A stretch of 64,000 nucleotides of DNA from Pinirhizobacter sp036499745 (GCF_036499745.1 NZ_DASYDG010000048.1:1-64000), one strand, 5' to 3'; positions 1-8,311 are shown, numbered from the stretch's first letter. Numbers and translations: made by a program. The notes: generated by a model not told the origin, from the sequence alone.

Positions 1-118
1 AGTTAGCTCCTTGCGCTGCAGATCGAACCGGGAGATTGAGCAAGCTTCGATAGAAGATGTCGGCGAACTTTGAGACGCTTACTATCGACTGCCAGCGTCG
101 CGAACGGCACCATTGCAG

Positions 119-302
119 GGTTACCTCAGTCGGGGTAACCGGGTCTCGAAAACCCGCTTGATGGTTGGCGGACGCCGCGAGCAATTCGCGGCGCTCCGTT
201 TGTCGCCTATGGCGGCGTGCCGGTGCGGGCCTTGCCCGAACCGTTTCGACCATCACGGTTTTTCGAGCCCGGCATGCCGCCACCCCCAATCACGGGGGTG
301 GC
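119..302 (+). other. Hairpin-rich leader region
   Basis: Six inverted repeats follow each other with almost no gap: GGTTACC/GGTAACC (119-125/134-140), CGGGT/ACCCG (140-144/152-156), CGCCGCGA/TCGCGGCG (173-180/186-193), CGCC/GGCG (204-207/211-214), a two-part stem CGGT-CGGGC/GCCCG-ACCG (221-243) and GCCACCCCC/GGGGGTGGC (279-287/294-302). Open frames cross this stretch, but palindromic GC-rich DNA gives such frames by itself. It ends 18 bases before the ATG at 321. It may be a structured 5' leader or a small structured RNA; no promoter was recognised. Confidence 0.5.
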
Positions 303-320
303 CACGGTCCCGGAGCATCG

Positions 321-809
321 ATGCAAGTCACGGATGAAAGCGAACTCTACGCCCTGGTCGGCGAAGTCATGGTGATGTCCGCACGCGTGGAGTCCTGTTT
401 GGAATCGTGCATCGCCGCCTGCCTTCCTCACGTAAACGTTGACTATTCGCAGACGGTATTAAGGCGGCTGAAATTCACCAGTCAGCTGGCGACTCTGCAC
501 GAGGTGTCGCAGCTACTGTATGACCGACACGACCCCATCCTGGTGGAATTTCGGCGTTGGCTGCGGCGACTGGGACGGATTCGGCGGCGCCGGAATGACC
601 TGGTCCACAACGTTCTGCGTGTGGCTTGCTCGCCTGAGGAGCTTGGGCGATGGCAGTCGGAGATCGGACATATGCGCGAGATCTGTGATGACGCGCCGGC
701 CTGGGTCATTGTGCTGGAACTGCGGGTAAAGGCACTGGATGGTCAGGTGCAGGTGCCGGCGGTTCCGCCGATCAGGGCGATTGAAAATGTCGAGGTCTCG
801 GCACGCTAG
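321..809 (+). CDS. Small HEPN-like protein of unknown function
   Basis: A 162-aa protein starting at ATG 321; the frame is open back to 165, but the extra part lies in the hairpin-rich region and is Arg/Ala-rich low-complexity sequence, so I reject it. The protein looks all-helical. A segment near residues 85-100 reads RRRNDLVHNV, like the R-N-x-x-x-H signature of HEPN-type domains (often RNases or tRNA-binding modules in defence and toxin systems) and of related 'RNDLVH' helical families. The family is not identified. It lies upstream of an RNA/NYN gene unit, so a nucleic-acid role is possible, but this is inference. Confidence 0.6.
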   Translation: MQVTDESELYALVGEVMVMSARVESCLESCIAACLPHVNVDYSQTVLRRLKFTSQLATLHEVSQLLYDRHDPILVEFRRWLRRLGRIRRRRNDLVHNVLRVACSPEELGRWQSEIGHMREICDDAPAWVIVLELRVKALDGQVQVPAVPPIRAIENVEVSAR

Positions 810-901
810 GGTGGACTTGACGTCGCGCCATCCACGCGGATCGCCCCAACAAATCCCTTAGAACGACGTGAGCGAACGTCAGCACTTGGTGGGAAGTTCT
901 G

Positions 902-930
902 TTGCATCAGGAAGCGGGCAAGCGTATAAT
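902..930 (+). promoter_or_regulatory. Strong sigma-70 promoter
   Basis: TTGCAT at 902-907 and a perfect TATAAT at 925-930 are separated by exactly 17 bases. Transcription would begin near 937 and meet the terminator at 991-1014 after about 80 nt, before the NYN gene at 1033. Confidence 0.7.
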
Positions 931-936
931 TTGCCC

Positions 937-1014
937 CAACAACTAACCCTTGGATCCGTTGAGGTATAGCCTCCTGACCCTTGGGGGAAAAAGCCGGCCT
1001 AGCGCCGGTTTTTT
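937..1014 (+). ncRNA. Putative short RNA upstream of the NYN gene
   Basis: The interval from the predicted start near 937 to the end of the U-tract contains no ORF of note. Visible pairings are CAAC/GTTG (940-943/958-961), GAGG-tatag-CCTC (961-973) and the terminator hairpin. It may be an independent small RNA or an attenuated leader of the NYN gene. No known RNA family was recognised. Confidence 0.45.
991..1014 (+). terminator. Intrinsic terminator before NYN gene
   Basis: An 8-bp stem (991-998 with 1004-1011, one G-U pair), a 5-nt loop and a run of six T. It ends 8 bases before the Shine-Dalgarno of the NYN gene, so that gene would be reached only by read-through or from another promoter. 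Confidence 0.7.
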
Positions 1015-1032
1015 CATTTCCAAGGAAGGAAA

Positions 1033-1962
1033 TTGATCTTACGGACACGCGTCTATATCGACGGCTATAACCTCTACTACGGACGTTTGCGAAAGACGCC
1101 CTATAAGTGGCTCGACCCAGTGATGCTATTCGGGTCAAGGATTCTCCCTTCCATCGGTTACATTCCTGCCGGTCACAAGACCGTACCTGGCGTTGAGCTA
1201 CTTACCGACGCCGGCGTCAAATACTTCACGGCGACAATCATGGAGAAGGCCGCGAAGGCAGCGGACTCAGTGTCCTCGCAAATGATCTATCACTCGGCGC
1301 TACGAGCTCATCTGGGTAGCCAGATCGAGGTGATAAAAGGCTATTACTCGCTGACTGCGGTGACGCAGCGGTCAGTGGATCAAAGTGACCCCAGAAGGTG
1401 GCCTCGTGATTGCCAGAAGGTCCTTGTCTGGAAACTCGAGGAGAAGCAGACCGACGTCAACATCGCCCTGCAGCTCTACGACGACGCTATTCAAGGATCT
1501 GTCGATCAGGTCGTTGTCGTCTCGAACGACACTGACATCGCACCGGCGCTTCAACTCATCAGGAAGCGGACTGACGTCGTCATCGGCCTGGTGGTACCAG
1601 CTCCCAATCCGAGAGAAAGAGGTGTCCTTAGGCAACCTAACACCGACCTCTCCGGTGTAGCGCATTGGACGCGTGGATTTATAGACGAACAAGACCTGCG
1701 GGCCGCCCAGCTGCCACGTTCAGTAGAGGGGAAGCGGAAAGCTATTACGAAACCAGAATCTTGGTACGGTCGCCCAGACCTTCTGGCCAAAGTGATCGAC
1801 GCTGCCCTTCCTGTGTGCAAGACGCGCAGCGCCTTCTTCAAATGGGCGGTCACGCGGAACCTATATCTAGGTAACCAGGCGCCGCTGGATCTCCTACTGA
1901 CGGACGAGGGCGCGAATGATGTGCTCCAGTACATTGCCAAGTACGCCAGCGACAAGGGATAG
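1033..1962 (+). CDS. NYN-domain (PIN-like) protein with ParS/DUF2384-like C-terminus
   Basis: A 309-aa protein with a TTG start, chosen because AAGGAAGGA lies just upstream (1022-1030) and the NYN fold begins at once. Residues 1-190 are an NYN domain: DGYN near residue 10, QTDVNIAL near 143 and VVSNDTDI near 162 supply the acidic metal-binding residues of this PIN-like RNase superfamily (LabA/LOTUS-associated group). The last ~75 residues (WYGRPDLL...NLYLGNQAPLDLL...EGANDVL) resemble the toxin-binding ParS/MbcA/Xre (DUF2384) domain. RNase activity is inferred from conserved acidic residues. The domain call at the C-terminus is by eye and less certain. It ends 2 bases before the convergent alkC gene. 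Confidence 0.75.
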   Translation: MILRTRVYIDGYNLYYGRLRKTPYKWLDPVMLFGSRILPSIGYIPAGHKTVPGVELLTDAGVKYFTATIMEKAAKAADSVSSQMIYHSALRAHLGSQIEVIKGYYSLTAVTQRSVDQSDPRRWPRDCQKVLVWKLEEKQTDVNIALQLYDDAIQGSVDQVVVVSNDTDIAPALQLIRKRTDVVIGLVVPAPNPRERGVLRQPNTDLSGVAHWTRGFIDEQDLRAAQLPRSVEGKRKAITKPESWYGRPDLLAKVIDAALPVCKTRSAFFKWAVTRNLYLGNQAPLDLLLTDEGANDVLQYIAKYASDKG

Positions 1963-1964
1963 CG

Positions 1965-3074
1965 CTAGCCGGCAAGCAACTCAAACGCCGCACGCCCGTG
2001 GACCTTGCCGTTAACGAAGATCTCGACCTCATGCCGCCCGGGATAATGGACACGGGTCGTGAAGTTCGTGATCGACTGCTTCTTCTGGACTAGCTCAACG
2101 GCTCCCGTCGCCAACTCCAGGGTCTTCAACTTGAAGACTTTGGCGGCAACGCCGCCCGATTTCTTGACGTAGTGCACTGCATAGTCGACCACGAGACGCT
2201 GGGTTTCGTCAGAGGTCGAGGCGAGCTTGAACGCAATCGTGATCGTTTGCCCCAGCGTAATGGCGCTCGGCGAGATGCCAAGTGCGCGGAGCTTCACCCG
2301 CGCAGGTTTACCAGCGCCGATCACCGTCAAGGCGCGGGGGTCACCTTTCTTGATCAGGTTCCTAAGCGCATGCTTGGCTATCCAGGCGGTGCCGGCATTA
2401 TTGAGAGGCCAGCGCTCGATTCGATCAAGCGCCCAGGATGGGTTGTCTTTGGTTATATCGTTAAGGCTGTTGGCGACGGACCGCCGCACATACCGGCTGG
2501 GATCGGCCTTGAGGGCATCAAGGATGGGTTCGATAGGCGATGGGTCGTGCATCAGCGGCTTGATCTGGAACGACCATGGCAAACGCGGGCGACTGCCTTC
2601 GCTGGCCAGGCGGCGGACATGTTCGTTCTTGTCTTGGGCCCACGTTTGCATGACGGCGAGCGTGCGTGCCATATCGCGCCTGAGGAAGTGACGAACCGCG
2701 TACTCGGATGAGCCGAATGTCGTGAAGAACTTCAGCGCATCCATGGATGTCTTGAAATCATCAGTGCCATGGAGCGCGACGTACTCCGGCAAGGCCATGG
2801 TGACGAAACCGTTGTTCAAACGCGGCGCCAACTGACGAAGTACCCGAATGTTTGACCGGTAATCGCCTGGCAGCGCTGCATGCAGGCCTTCGGCCACGCG
2901 GCGCAAACGTGCCATCAACGACAGCTGTTCCAGGTCGCCCATGCAGTAGGCGAGAAACCGTCGCCGATTAAAGGCGGGTGAAACCTGTCCCGCCTCGTCC
3001 GCAATGTGGCGGATGCGCTTGGCGTTAAAGATTTCCTTCAACGCAGGTGCGGGTTCTAAATCCTTGTCGGTCAA
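1965..3074 (-). CDS. alkC: AlkC-type DNA alkylation repair glycosylase
   Basis: A 369-aa HEAT-like-repeat protein of the AlkC/AlkD superfamily, which removes alkylated bases such as 3-methyladenine without base flipping. Helical repeats fill residues ~20-265 (for example SRYVRRSVANSLNDI and KHALRNLIKKGDPRAL, typical of the family). Residues ~275-369 are beta-rich and look like the Ig-like domain of the AlkC-alpha subgroup. The start is TTG at 3074 with GGGA upstream, since the first internal ATG would remove the first repeat (ALKEIFNAKRIRHIA). No operon partner; it faces the NYN gene tail to tail. Confidence 0.8.
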   Translation of the reverse strand: MTDKDLEPAPALKEIFNAKRIRHIADEAGQVSPAFNRRRFLAYCMGDLEQLSLMARLRRVAEGLHAALPGDYRSNIRVLRQLAPRLNNGFVTMALPEYVALHGTDDFKTSMDALKFFTTFGSSEYAVRHFLRRDMARTLAVMQTWAQDKNEHVRRLASEGSRPRLPWSFQIKPLMHDPSPIEPILDALKADPSRYVRRSVANSLNDITKDNPSWALDRIERWPLNNAGTAWIAKHALRNLIKKGDPRALTVIGAGKPARVKLRALGISPSAITLGQTITIAFKLASTSDETQRLVVDYAVHYVKKSGGVAAKVFKLKTLELATGAVELVQKKQSITNFTTRVHYPGRHEVEIFVNGKVHGRAAFELLAG

Positions 3075-3134
3075 ATCGATTTCCCGGTAGCCGCCGCCAA
3101 CGCCCTGCCAGTTGCAATGACCTCGCTTCCGAGA

Positions 3135-3920
3135 TCACGGCGTGTAAGTAGAACCTATTTCCCGAAGGTATGCCACGTGCGCTGTATCAGCCACGACTTC
3201 CTTGTACACACGCTTGAATATCCCGCGCAGCGCCGGTTTCAAATGCGCCAACGTTTCCTTCGGCGACAGCTCGAGCAGCACGCAGAAGATCGCGTGCATC
3301 TGCAGGATCTCCGCTTCGCTCACATAGCCTTGCTGCTTCCACCTCCACCCGCTCGAGTCAGCCGACGTGAAATGCGAAAACTGAAAGCGCGTGTTCGCAA
3401 GGAAGATGCCGAACCCCAGGAAGACGGCCGCCAAGTCTGTGGCCGGCTCCCATACTTCCCATCCGCCAGGCGGTGGTTCTGGGAAGTTTGCCGTGCGGTA
3501 ATGCGCCAGTTCGTGCGCGAATGTTGCGATCAAGCTCATCGCGTCGCCCACGTTCTTTGGGTGGTATGTGATCAAGACGCCGTCGTCGTTGCGACGGAAC
3601 GTGCCTGCGGGTCCCTGTGGTGCATCCTGGACGAACGCGTATCTGGATACCCTTGTTTCTGGATCGTCTTCTTGCGGTTCAATCGTACAGGGCCAGTCGG
3701 CCATGACGGCATGGCGCCGAGTCTGCTCAAACAGCGCTGCGGCCAACCCGTGGCCAGTCTGGCCGGTCGTTCGGAAGAACTTGCTGCTCGGTACCACCAG
3801 AACCCGTTGGCGAAAATCGTTGTAGCCGCCGGTGTGCCTCAATAGCCAGGCGAAGCACTCGAACTGCGCCGCCGTAAGCTCCTCGCCCAGCAGCGGGCCC
3901 CTGCGCCAGAACCAGATCAT
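3135..3920 (-). CDS. HExxH-containing putative zinc metallopeptidase
   Basis: A 261-aa protein with ATG start. AHELAHY near residue 140 is an HExxH zinc motif, and EPATDLAAVFLGFGIF about 25 residues later offers an acidic third ligand within a hydrophobic helix, as in minigluzincin- or M48-like proteins. No signal peptide. I do not recognise the family; it resembles uncharacterised proteobacterial proteins rather than a named protease. It lies downstream of an LptA-like gene on the same strand, about 140 bases away, so cotranscription is possible but unproven. Confidence 0.65.
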   Translation of the reverse strand: MIWFWRRGPLLGEELTAAQFECFAWLLRHTGGYNDFRQRVLVVPSSKFFRTTGQTGHGLAAALFEQTRRHAVMADWPCTIEPQEDDPETRVSRYAFVQDAPQGPAGTFRRNDDGVLITYHPKNVGDAMSLIATFAHELAHYRTANFPEPPPGGWEVWEPATDLAAVFLGFGIFLANTRFQFSHFTSADSSGWRWKQQGYVSEAEILQMHAIFCVLLELSPKETLAHLKPALRGIFKRVYKEVVADTAHVAYLREIGSTYTP

Positions 3921-4058
3921 GCCGCCCTCGCTTGTCCCCTGTTTTCCAGCGGAATATAGCGCGCGCCTTCGCAGAAGGCACTTCTAACGCTCAATTTGTG
4001 GCGTGGTATGTCCGCTCGCCCAGGACGGGGCGAGCCCTCTCTGCGCCGTCTGGAATGG

Positions 4059-4628
4059 TCATTTCTGGTTATCCGGTTTTGAGGGCGGCGGCTGCGTTGT
4101 CGGATCAGGTGTGTGTATTGCTTGCTTCGGAATGATGGTCATGTGAACCAGCCCATCGAGAGCACTGGTGCCGTGCAGTTCGCCTGTATTGAGGTTATAG
4201 GTGATCTTATCGGCAGAGGCGTTGCCGCTGTCCGCCTTGAAGGTGGTCGCGTTTCCCGTTAGCACGGCGACTCCAGCGGTGATGTTGTAGTCAATTCGGT
4301 CGGCGTCGGCTCGAGTAAGCTTGCCGTCGTCGCCTATTTCCTCAACATGCGCGCGCGTTCCGGTAAGAACTACTCGGTCGATAGCACTATCTGCGTCGGT
4401 ATAAAGTTCAGCATAGATACCCGTTGCTTTCAGCGTGCCTTGAGTGACCGTTACGGCTCCCTTTATCACGGACTTTGAATTCGGCGCCGGGAATCCCGAG
4501 AAGTAGTGGCTTGCAACTTTCATCGGCTGGTCCCGGTCGCTCGATCTTGCGAACGTGACGGTTGCGACCAGTGCCAGGAAGCAGCATAGGATCCGGGAGG
4601 TGGAGATGTGCGCGGCACGCGTCGTCAT
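4059..4628 (-). CDS. LptA/OstA-like periplasmic protein
   Basis: A 189-aa protein from the ATG at 4628 (an alternative ATG is 15 bases upstream at 4643). Residues 1-29 are a signal peptide (basic start, CCFLALVATVTFA core). Residues ~35-160 carry the beta-jellyroll repeats of OstA/LptA-type proteins (VIKGAVTVTQGTLKATG, ADRIDYNITAGVAVLTGNATTFK). LptA bridges LPS through the periplasm, but this copy stands alone, away from lptB/lptC, so it is a paralogue of unknown role. The tail is Pro/Gln-rich. A relic of a second, related copy lies at 6706-6822. Confidence 0.7.
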   Translation of the reverse strand: MTTRAAHISTSRILCCFLALVATVTFARSSDRDQPMKVASHYFSGFPAPNSKSVIKGAVTVTQGTLKATGIYAELYTDADSAIDRVVLTGTRAHVEEIGDDGKLTRADADRIDYNITAGVAVLTGNATTFKADSGNASADKITYNLNTGELHGTSALDGLVHMTIIPKQAIHTPDPTTQPPPSKPDNQK

Positions 4629-4827
4629 CAATTCGCCATCCATGGAGCATCCCGCGGTGGGCTCTAGCGGTGATATTGATGCCGGGGAACGCAAATAGGC
4701 AAGCCTGGTAGCACCGGAGGCGTTCGACAATTCGTAGTTTCTTGCCCCCGGGCACGTGCCGTTAGGGTGCATTACCCGACACTCTCCGATGTAAGATCGA
4801 CACGCAATTGCGATCGCGGAGGTCGCC

Positions 4828-5088
4828 ATGAAGGGCATCGTCAAGGGTGAACTGATTGATCGCTTCGATCCGGAGGCGGATAAGCGGCGAAGGTTTTCAC
4901 TGCTCGGCGCGGCCGCGGGTGTTGTCATAGCGGCAGCATTACTGGAAGCGACTCAGTGGATACTTGCGCAGTTCCCATCCACCAGGCACATCGTGGTGCC
5001 GCAGCAGTCGTGGTTCACCCTGGCGGCTCTTGGCATTGTTCTTATCGCGGAAGCTTTCATCCGCAGGCGACGCCGTAAGGGTAGCTGA
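4828..5088 (+). CDS. Small two-helix membrane protein
   Basis: An 86-aa protein with GGAGG six bases before ATG 4828. Two hydrophobic segments (residues ~24-42 and ~58-75) are separated by a short polar loop, and the C-terminus is a cluster of Arg/Lys, so both ends should be cytoplasmic. Family not recognised. It is divergent from the LptA-like gene, with about 200 bases between the starts. Confidence 0.6.
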   Translation: MKGIVKGELIDRFDPEADKRRRFSLLGAAAGVVIAAALLEATQWILAQFPSTRHIVVPQQSWFTLAALGIVLIAEAFIRRRRRKGS

Positions 5089-5127
5089 GCCGGGCTGGCA
5101 TGGAAGTGCGCCCAAGGCTTCTTCGCG

Positions 5128-6705
5128 CTACCAGGCCTTCTTCAACCACCAGAGCGCACGTCGCACCAATGCGATTGCCTGGTCCGGGCTCCATACGAAG
5201 GTCGCCACGCTTCGCGGGGGCATCGTGTACTGGAAACGGGTCTTGCCCTCTGCCACTGAAACATCGCGCGCTTTTTCGTCGCTGTTCACCACCACCAGCA
5301 CGGTCGATCCATCGGTAGCATTCTGGAATGCCACATTGTCGATGCCCTTGTCGGTCGCGGTGGAATTTACCCGGACGGCGCCGGGCAAGACGAAGCGGCT
5401 GAAGTGCGCTATGGCGTAGTACTCGTCGTTGCGGCTTACCGCCCCCGTGATCGAGTCAATGGTGACAATGCCCTTGCACAGGGCGCATCCGCCGAAATGC
5501 GGACCGTAATTCTCGTCGAGCGCCAGGTTCCAGTACACCACGGCGCGAGCCCACTGCCTGATCCCGGCGATCAAGAGGTCACGGGAAAACCAGATCAGCT
5601 CGCCGTTGATGCCCGATGCCCAATCGCCTCCGGAACACTCCGTGATATAGACATCCTTGTCGGGAAACTGGCGGTGTACAGCGCCCTGCGCATGAGGGCT
5701 GCCTTCATAGCAATGCCAGGCAACACCATCGATATAGCGCGCGGCATCAGGGTTGGACAGCACGCTCGTGGGCTGCTCGGGATGGTTCCAGTTGTGGTCC
5801 CATTCCAGGATGCGTGTGGCCGATTTGCGCTTGGCCAGTTTCGGGCCCAGGTACTGCGCGACGAGGCGCGCCCGCTGCTCCGCGCTCAACCGCATGCCCG
5901 GATAGGTGAGTGGTTCGAAGTTGGGTTCGTTCTGCACAGTCAACGCGAAAATCGGGATGCCGTAGCTTCGGATAGCGTCGAGATACTTGACCAGGTAGTC
6001 CGCGTACGCGCCTTCGTACTCTTCCAGCAAGGTCCCGCCAAGCAGATTCCCGTTGTCCTTCATCCACGCCGGCGCCGTCCATGACGAGGCGATGATGCGC
6101 AGGTCAGGATCGATGGCGAGAGCTTCGCGCACCGTGGGTATCAAGTAGGTTTTGTTGGGCGCGACATTGAAGTGTTCGAGCTGCGGATCGACCTGCCCGA
6201 AGGGCATGTCGTCCATGGTGTAGATCTCACGCGAGAAATCCGAAGCGCCGATGGTCAGGCGCATCATGTTCAGGTCGAGGTTGGGCGGCGGCCCATATAG
6301 CTCGTGTAACAAGGCAGCGCGCTGCAGCACATTGAGCTTGTTCTGGAGAAGCCAGGCGGAAGAGTCCGTCATCGCCGCCCCGAAACCGTCCATGGTTTGA
6401 TAGGTCTTCTGGACATCGATAACGATATCGGCGTGCAGCGAGCCGCGTTCGACCATCGCGATGTCGGGCTGCCGCGCCAGCTTCAGTCGGCGATCGGCCG
6501 TGCTCAGCCACAGTTCGACGGTCGGTGCGATGGACGGGGTTGGGAGCGCGACGACGGGCCCCACCGTGGGGCGCGCCAGGCGCAGCGCATAAAAGGCGGC
6601 CACGGTGCCCAGTGCGAGCACGGCCACGAGGACGGCAATGGCCCATCTTGAACCCGAACCGCCTTCATCCATGGCGCGCGCGACGCCCTTCGCTGTTGCC
6701 GCCAT
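5128..6705 (-). CDS. Glycoside hydrolase family 30 glucosylceramidase-like enzyme
   Basis: A 525-aa protein. Residues ~17-37 are a single N-terminal hydrophobic helix (signal anchor). The GH30 (beta/alpha)8 barrel follows (MDGFGAAMTDSSAWLL, MMRLTIGASDFS, SSWTAPAWMK). The acid/base Glu is in QNEP near residue 260 and the nucleophile Glu in ITECSGG near 356, both intact. A C-terminal beta domain (ALDENYG... to FVWSP) is typical of the family. Likely substrates are beta-glucosides or cell-wall glucans outside the inner membrane; which one cannot be told. Its ATG directly follows the TGA of the LptA relic. Confidence 0.88.
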   Translation of the reverse strand: MAATAKGVARAMDEGGSGSRWAIAVLVAVLALGTVAAFYALRLARPTVGPVVALPTPSIAPTVELWLSTADRRLKLARQPDIAMVERGSLHADIVIDVQKTYQTMDGFGAAMTDSSAWLLQNKLNVLQRAALLHELYGPPPNLDLNMMRLTIGASDFSREIYTMDDMPFGQVDPQLEHFNVAPNKTYLIPTVREALAIDPDLRIIASSWTAPAWMKDNGNLLGGTLLEEYEGAYADYLVKYLDAIRSYGIPIFALTVQNEPNFEPLTYPGMRLSAEQRARLVAQYLGPKLAKRKSATRILEWDHNWNHPEQPTSVLSNPDAARYIDGVAWHCYEGSPHAQGAVHRQFPDKDVYITECSGGDWASGINGELIWFSRDLLIAGIRQWARAVVYWNLALDENYGPHFGGCALCKGIVTIDSITGAVSRNDEYYAIAHFSRFVLPGAVRVNSTATDKGIDNVAFQNATDGSTVLVVVNSDEKARDVSVAEGKTRFQYTMPPRSVATFVWSPDQAIALVRRALWWLKKAW

Positions 6706-6822
6706 TCACTTGGATGTAGCCTGCTTCGGGATGATGGTCATGCCTTCCGTGGGACGCCGCCCGCTATGGAGTTAGAGGAGATATTGATGCCGAGGAGCAT
6801 CGATAGGCAAGCCAGGCGATGA
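6706..6822 (-). pseudogene. Relic of a second LptA-like gene (internal deletion)
   Basis: Reading the minus strand, 6743 down to 6706 encodes MTIIPKQATSK then TGA; the first eight residues are the same as near the end of the LptA-like protein at 4059-4628. Just upstream, 6763-6822 matches the 5' flank of that gene (shared ATATTGATGCCG and ATAGGCAAGCC blocks, compare 4673-4705). The body of about 500 bases between these pieces is missing. The remains of a duplicated gene thus sit between the GH30 gene and the methyltransferase start. Confidence 0.65.
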
Positions 6823-7394
6823 AAGTGCGGGAAAGCGGAATGCCCGCTGAAGCTGACTGGACGCCTTTCTTCGACGCCGGAAGGGCGATGAATACGTTCC
6901 TGGGCGCTGATCGGCCGGTCGGCCAGGCTGTCGAATTCGGGTGTGGCTATGGCACGTTCACGGTGGCCCTCGCGCGTCGCGCGAGTGGCCGCGTTACCGC
7001 ACTGGATATCGAGCCTGAGATGGTTGCCGCCACGCAGGGCAAGGCTGTCCGCAGCGGCCTGGTGAATTTGCAAGCGTTGCAGCGCGATTTCGTCACCGCC
7101 GGCACCGGGCTACCGTCCGCCAGTCAGACCGATGCTCTCGTGTTCAACCTCCTGCATCTGGAGCGGCCCCTGGCGTTGCTGCTTGAGGCTCGCCGGGTTC
7201 TCCAGCCGGGAGGGCGGATATCGATCATGCACTGGCGGACCGATGTTCCGACGCCGCGAGGCCCGCCGGCGTCCATTCGGCCGACGCCACAGCAATGCGG
7301 GCGGTGGCTATCGGAGGCAGGGTTCCTGCACGTATATCCCGTGGACCTGACGGCAAGCTGCCCCTTCCACTACGGATTAATTGCCGTACGGTAG
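6819..7394 (+). CDS. Class I SAM-dependent methyltransferase
   Basis: A 191-aa protein with a Rossmann-type methyltransferase domain: motif I VEFGCGYGTFTVALA near residue 40, the acidic LDIEPEMV after strand 2, DALVFNLLHL as motif IV and LQPGGRISIMHW as the post-motif strand. The substrate is unknown; the sequence resembles small stand-alone methyltransferases beginning KVRESGMP. Start at 6819 keeps that opening; ATG 6840 is an alternative. The promoter side lies in the LptA relic. Its 3' end overlaps the convergent SDR gene by 18 bases. Confidence 0.8.
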   Translation: MKVRESGMPAEADWTPFFDAGRAMNTFLGADRPVGQAVEFGCGYGTFTVALARRASGRVTALDIEPEMVAATQGKAVRSGLVNLQALQRDFVTAGTGLPSASQTDALVFNLLHLERPLALLLEARRVLQPGGRISIMHWRTDVPTPRGPPASIRPTPQQCGRWLSEAGFLHVYPVDLTASCPFHYGLIAVR

Positions 7395-8285
7395 GTGCGG
7401 GCTCGAATAATCCATTCGTGCGAGATCCTGCAGCAACGTCGGTCCGGTTGGGTGCCAACCCAGCGCCTTTTGCGTCCAATCGCTCGACGCCAGCATATCC
7501 AGACCGACGAACGCAGCAAGCCATCCGAAGTGATCGGCCGCCTCGCTCGCCGGGATCGACTTCACCGGTAGCCCCATACCCTTACCCAGCACTTCGGCGA
7601 TATCTCGAGCTGAGATGCCTTGCTCGGCAACAGCGTGGTAGCGCGTGCCTGGTTTGCAGTGCTCGATGGCCAGGCGGTAGAGCCGGGCAACATCCAGTAC
7701 ATGCGCCGCGGGCCAATGGTTCTGGCCATCTCCGATATAGGCCGACACGCCTTTACCGCGGGCCACCGCGATCAACGGGCTGATCAACCCCTGGCGGAAG
7801 GTGTCGTGCACCTGGGGCAGCCGCACCACCGACACAGCGACGCCGGCGTTCAGTTGCTCGGCCCCTTCCATCTCCGACGCCTTCCGTGGATTGGGATGTT
7901 CGATATTGAACACGTCCTCGGTGGCGGGTTTGCCCGGCGTGGAACCCATGCCCGTACCCGAAGTGATCAGCAGCGGACGGTCAGAACCGCGCAGCGCCGA
8001 ACCCATCGCCCTGATCGCCCGGCGATCCTTCTCGCAAATCGCCGCGAAGTTGGCGAAGTTGTGGTCGAAGGCGGTATGGATCACGGCATCCGCCTTGGCG
8101 GCGCCATCGCGCAAGGTATCCGGTTCTTCCAGTGTCCCGCGATGAACGTCGACGCCGATGGCTTCAAGCGTTCGTGCGCCGTCGTCTGATCGCGTCATGC
8201 CCAGCACGGTGTGCCCGGCTGCAAGCAACTCCGGGATGATCTTCGAGCCGATAAAGCCGGTCGCGCCGGTAAGGAAAATGCGCAT
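7377..8285 (-). CDS. Extended/atypical SDR NAD(P)-dependent oxidoreductase
   Basis: A 302-aa protein. MRIFLTGATGFIGSKI at the start is the Rossmann dinucleotide motif (TGATGFIG) of NAD-dependent epimerase/dehydratase-like SDRs. The usual YxxxK is absent; SEMEGAEQL lies at that place, so it belongs to an atypical subgroup, where the substrate is usually unknown. The C-terminal part (SARDIAEVLGKGMGLPVKS) is the family substrate domain. It is divergent from the HTH regulator at 8383, a common target-regulator arrangement. Confidence 0.82.
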   Translation of the reverse strand: MRIFLTGATGFIGSKIIPELLAAGHTVLGMTRSDDGARTLEAIGVDVHRGTLEEPDTLRDGAAKADAVIHTAFDHNFANFAAICEKDRRAIRAMGSALRGSDRPLLITSGTGMGSTPGKPATEDVFNIEHPNPRKASEMEGAEQLNAGVAVSVVRLPQVHDTFRQGLISPLIAVARGKGVSAYIGDGQNHWPAAHVLDVARLYRLAIEHCKPGTRYHAVAEQGISARDIAEVLGKGMGLPVKSIPASEAADHFGWLAAFVGLDMLASSDWTQKALGWHPTGPTLLQDLARMDYSSPHLPYGN

Positions 8286-8311
8286 GAGAGGTTCCCGTGG
8301 TGATGGTTGTA

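Noticed and set aside
165..320. Upstream extension of the HEPN-like ORF
   Set aside because: The extra codons lie in the hairpin-rich block, are Arg/Ala low complexity and lack an RBS; ATG 321 is better.
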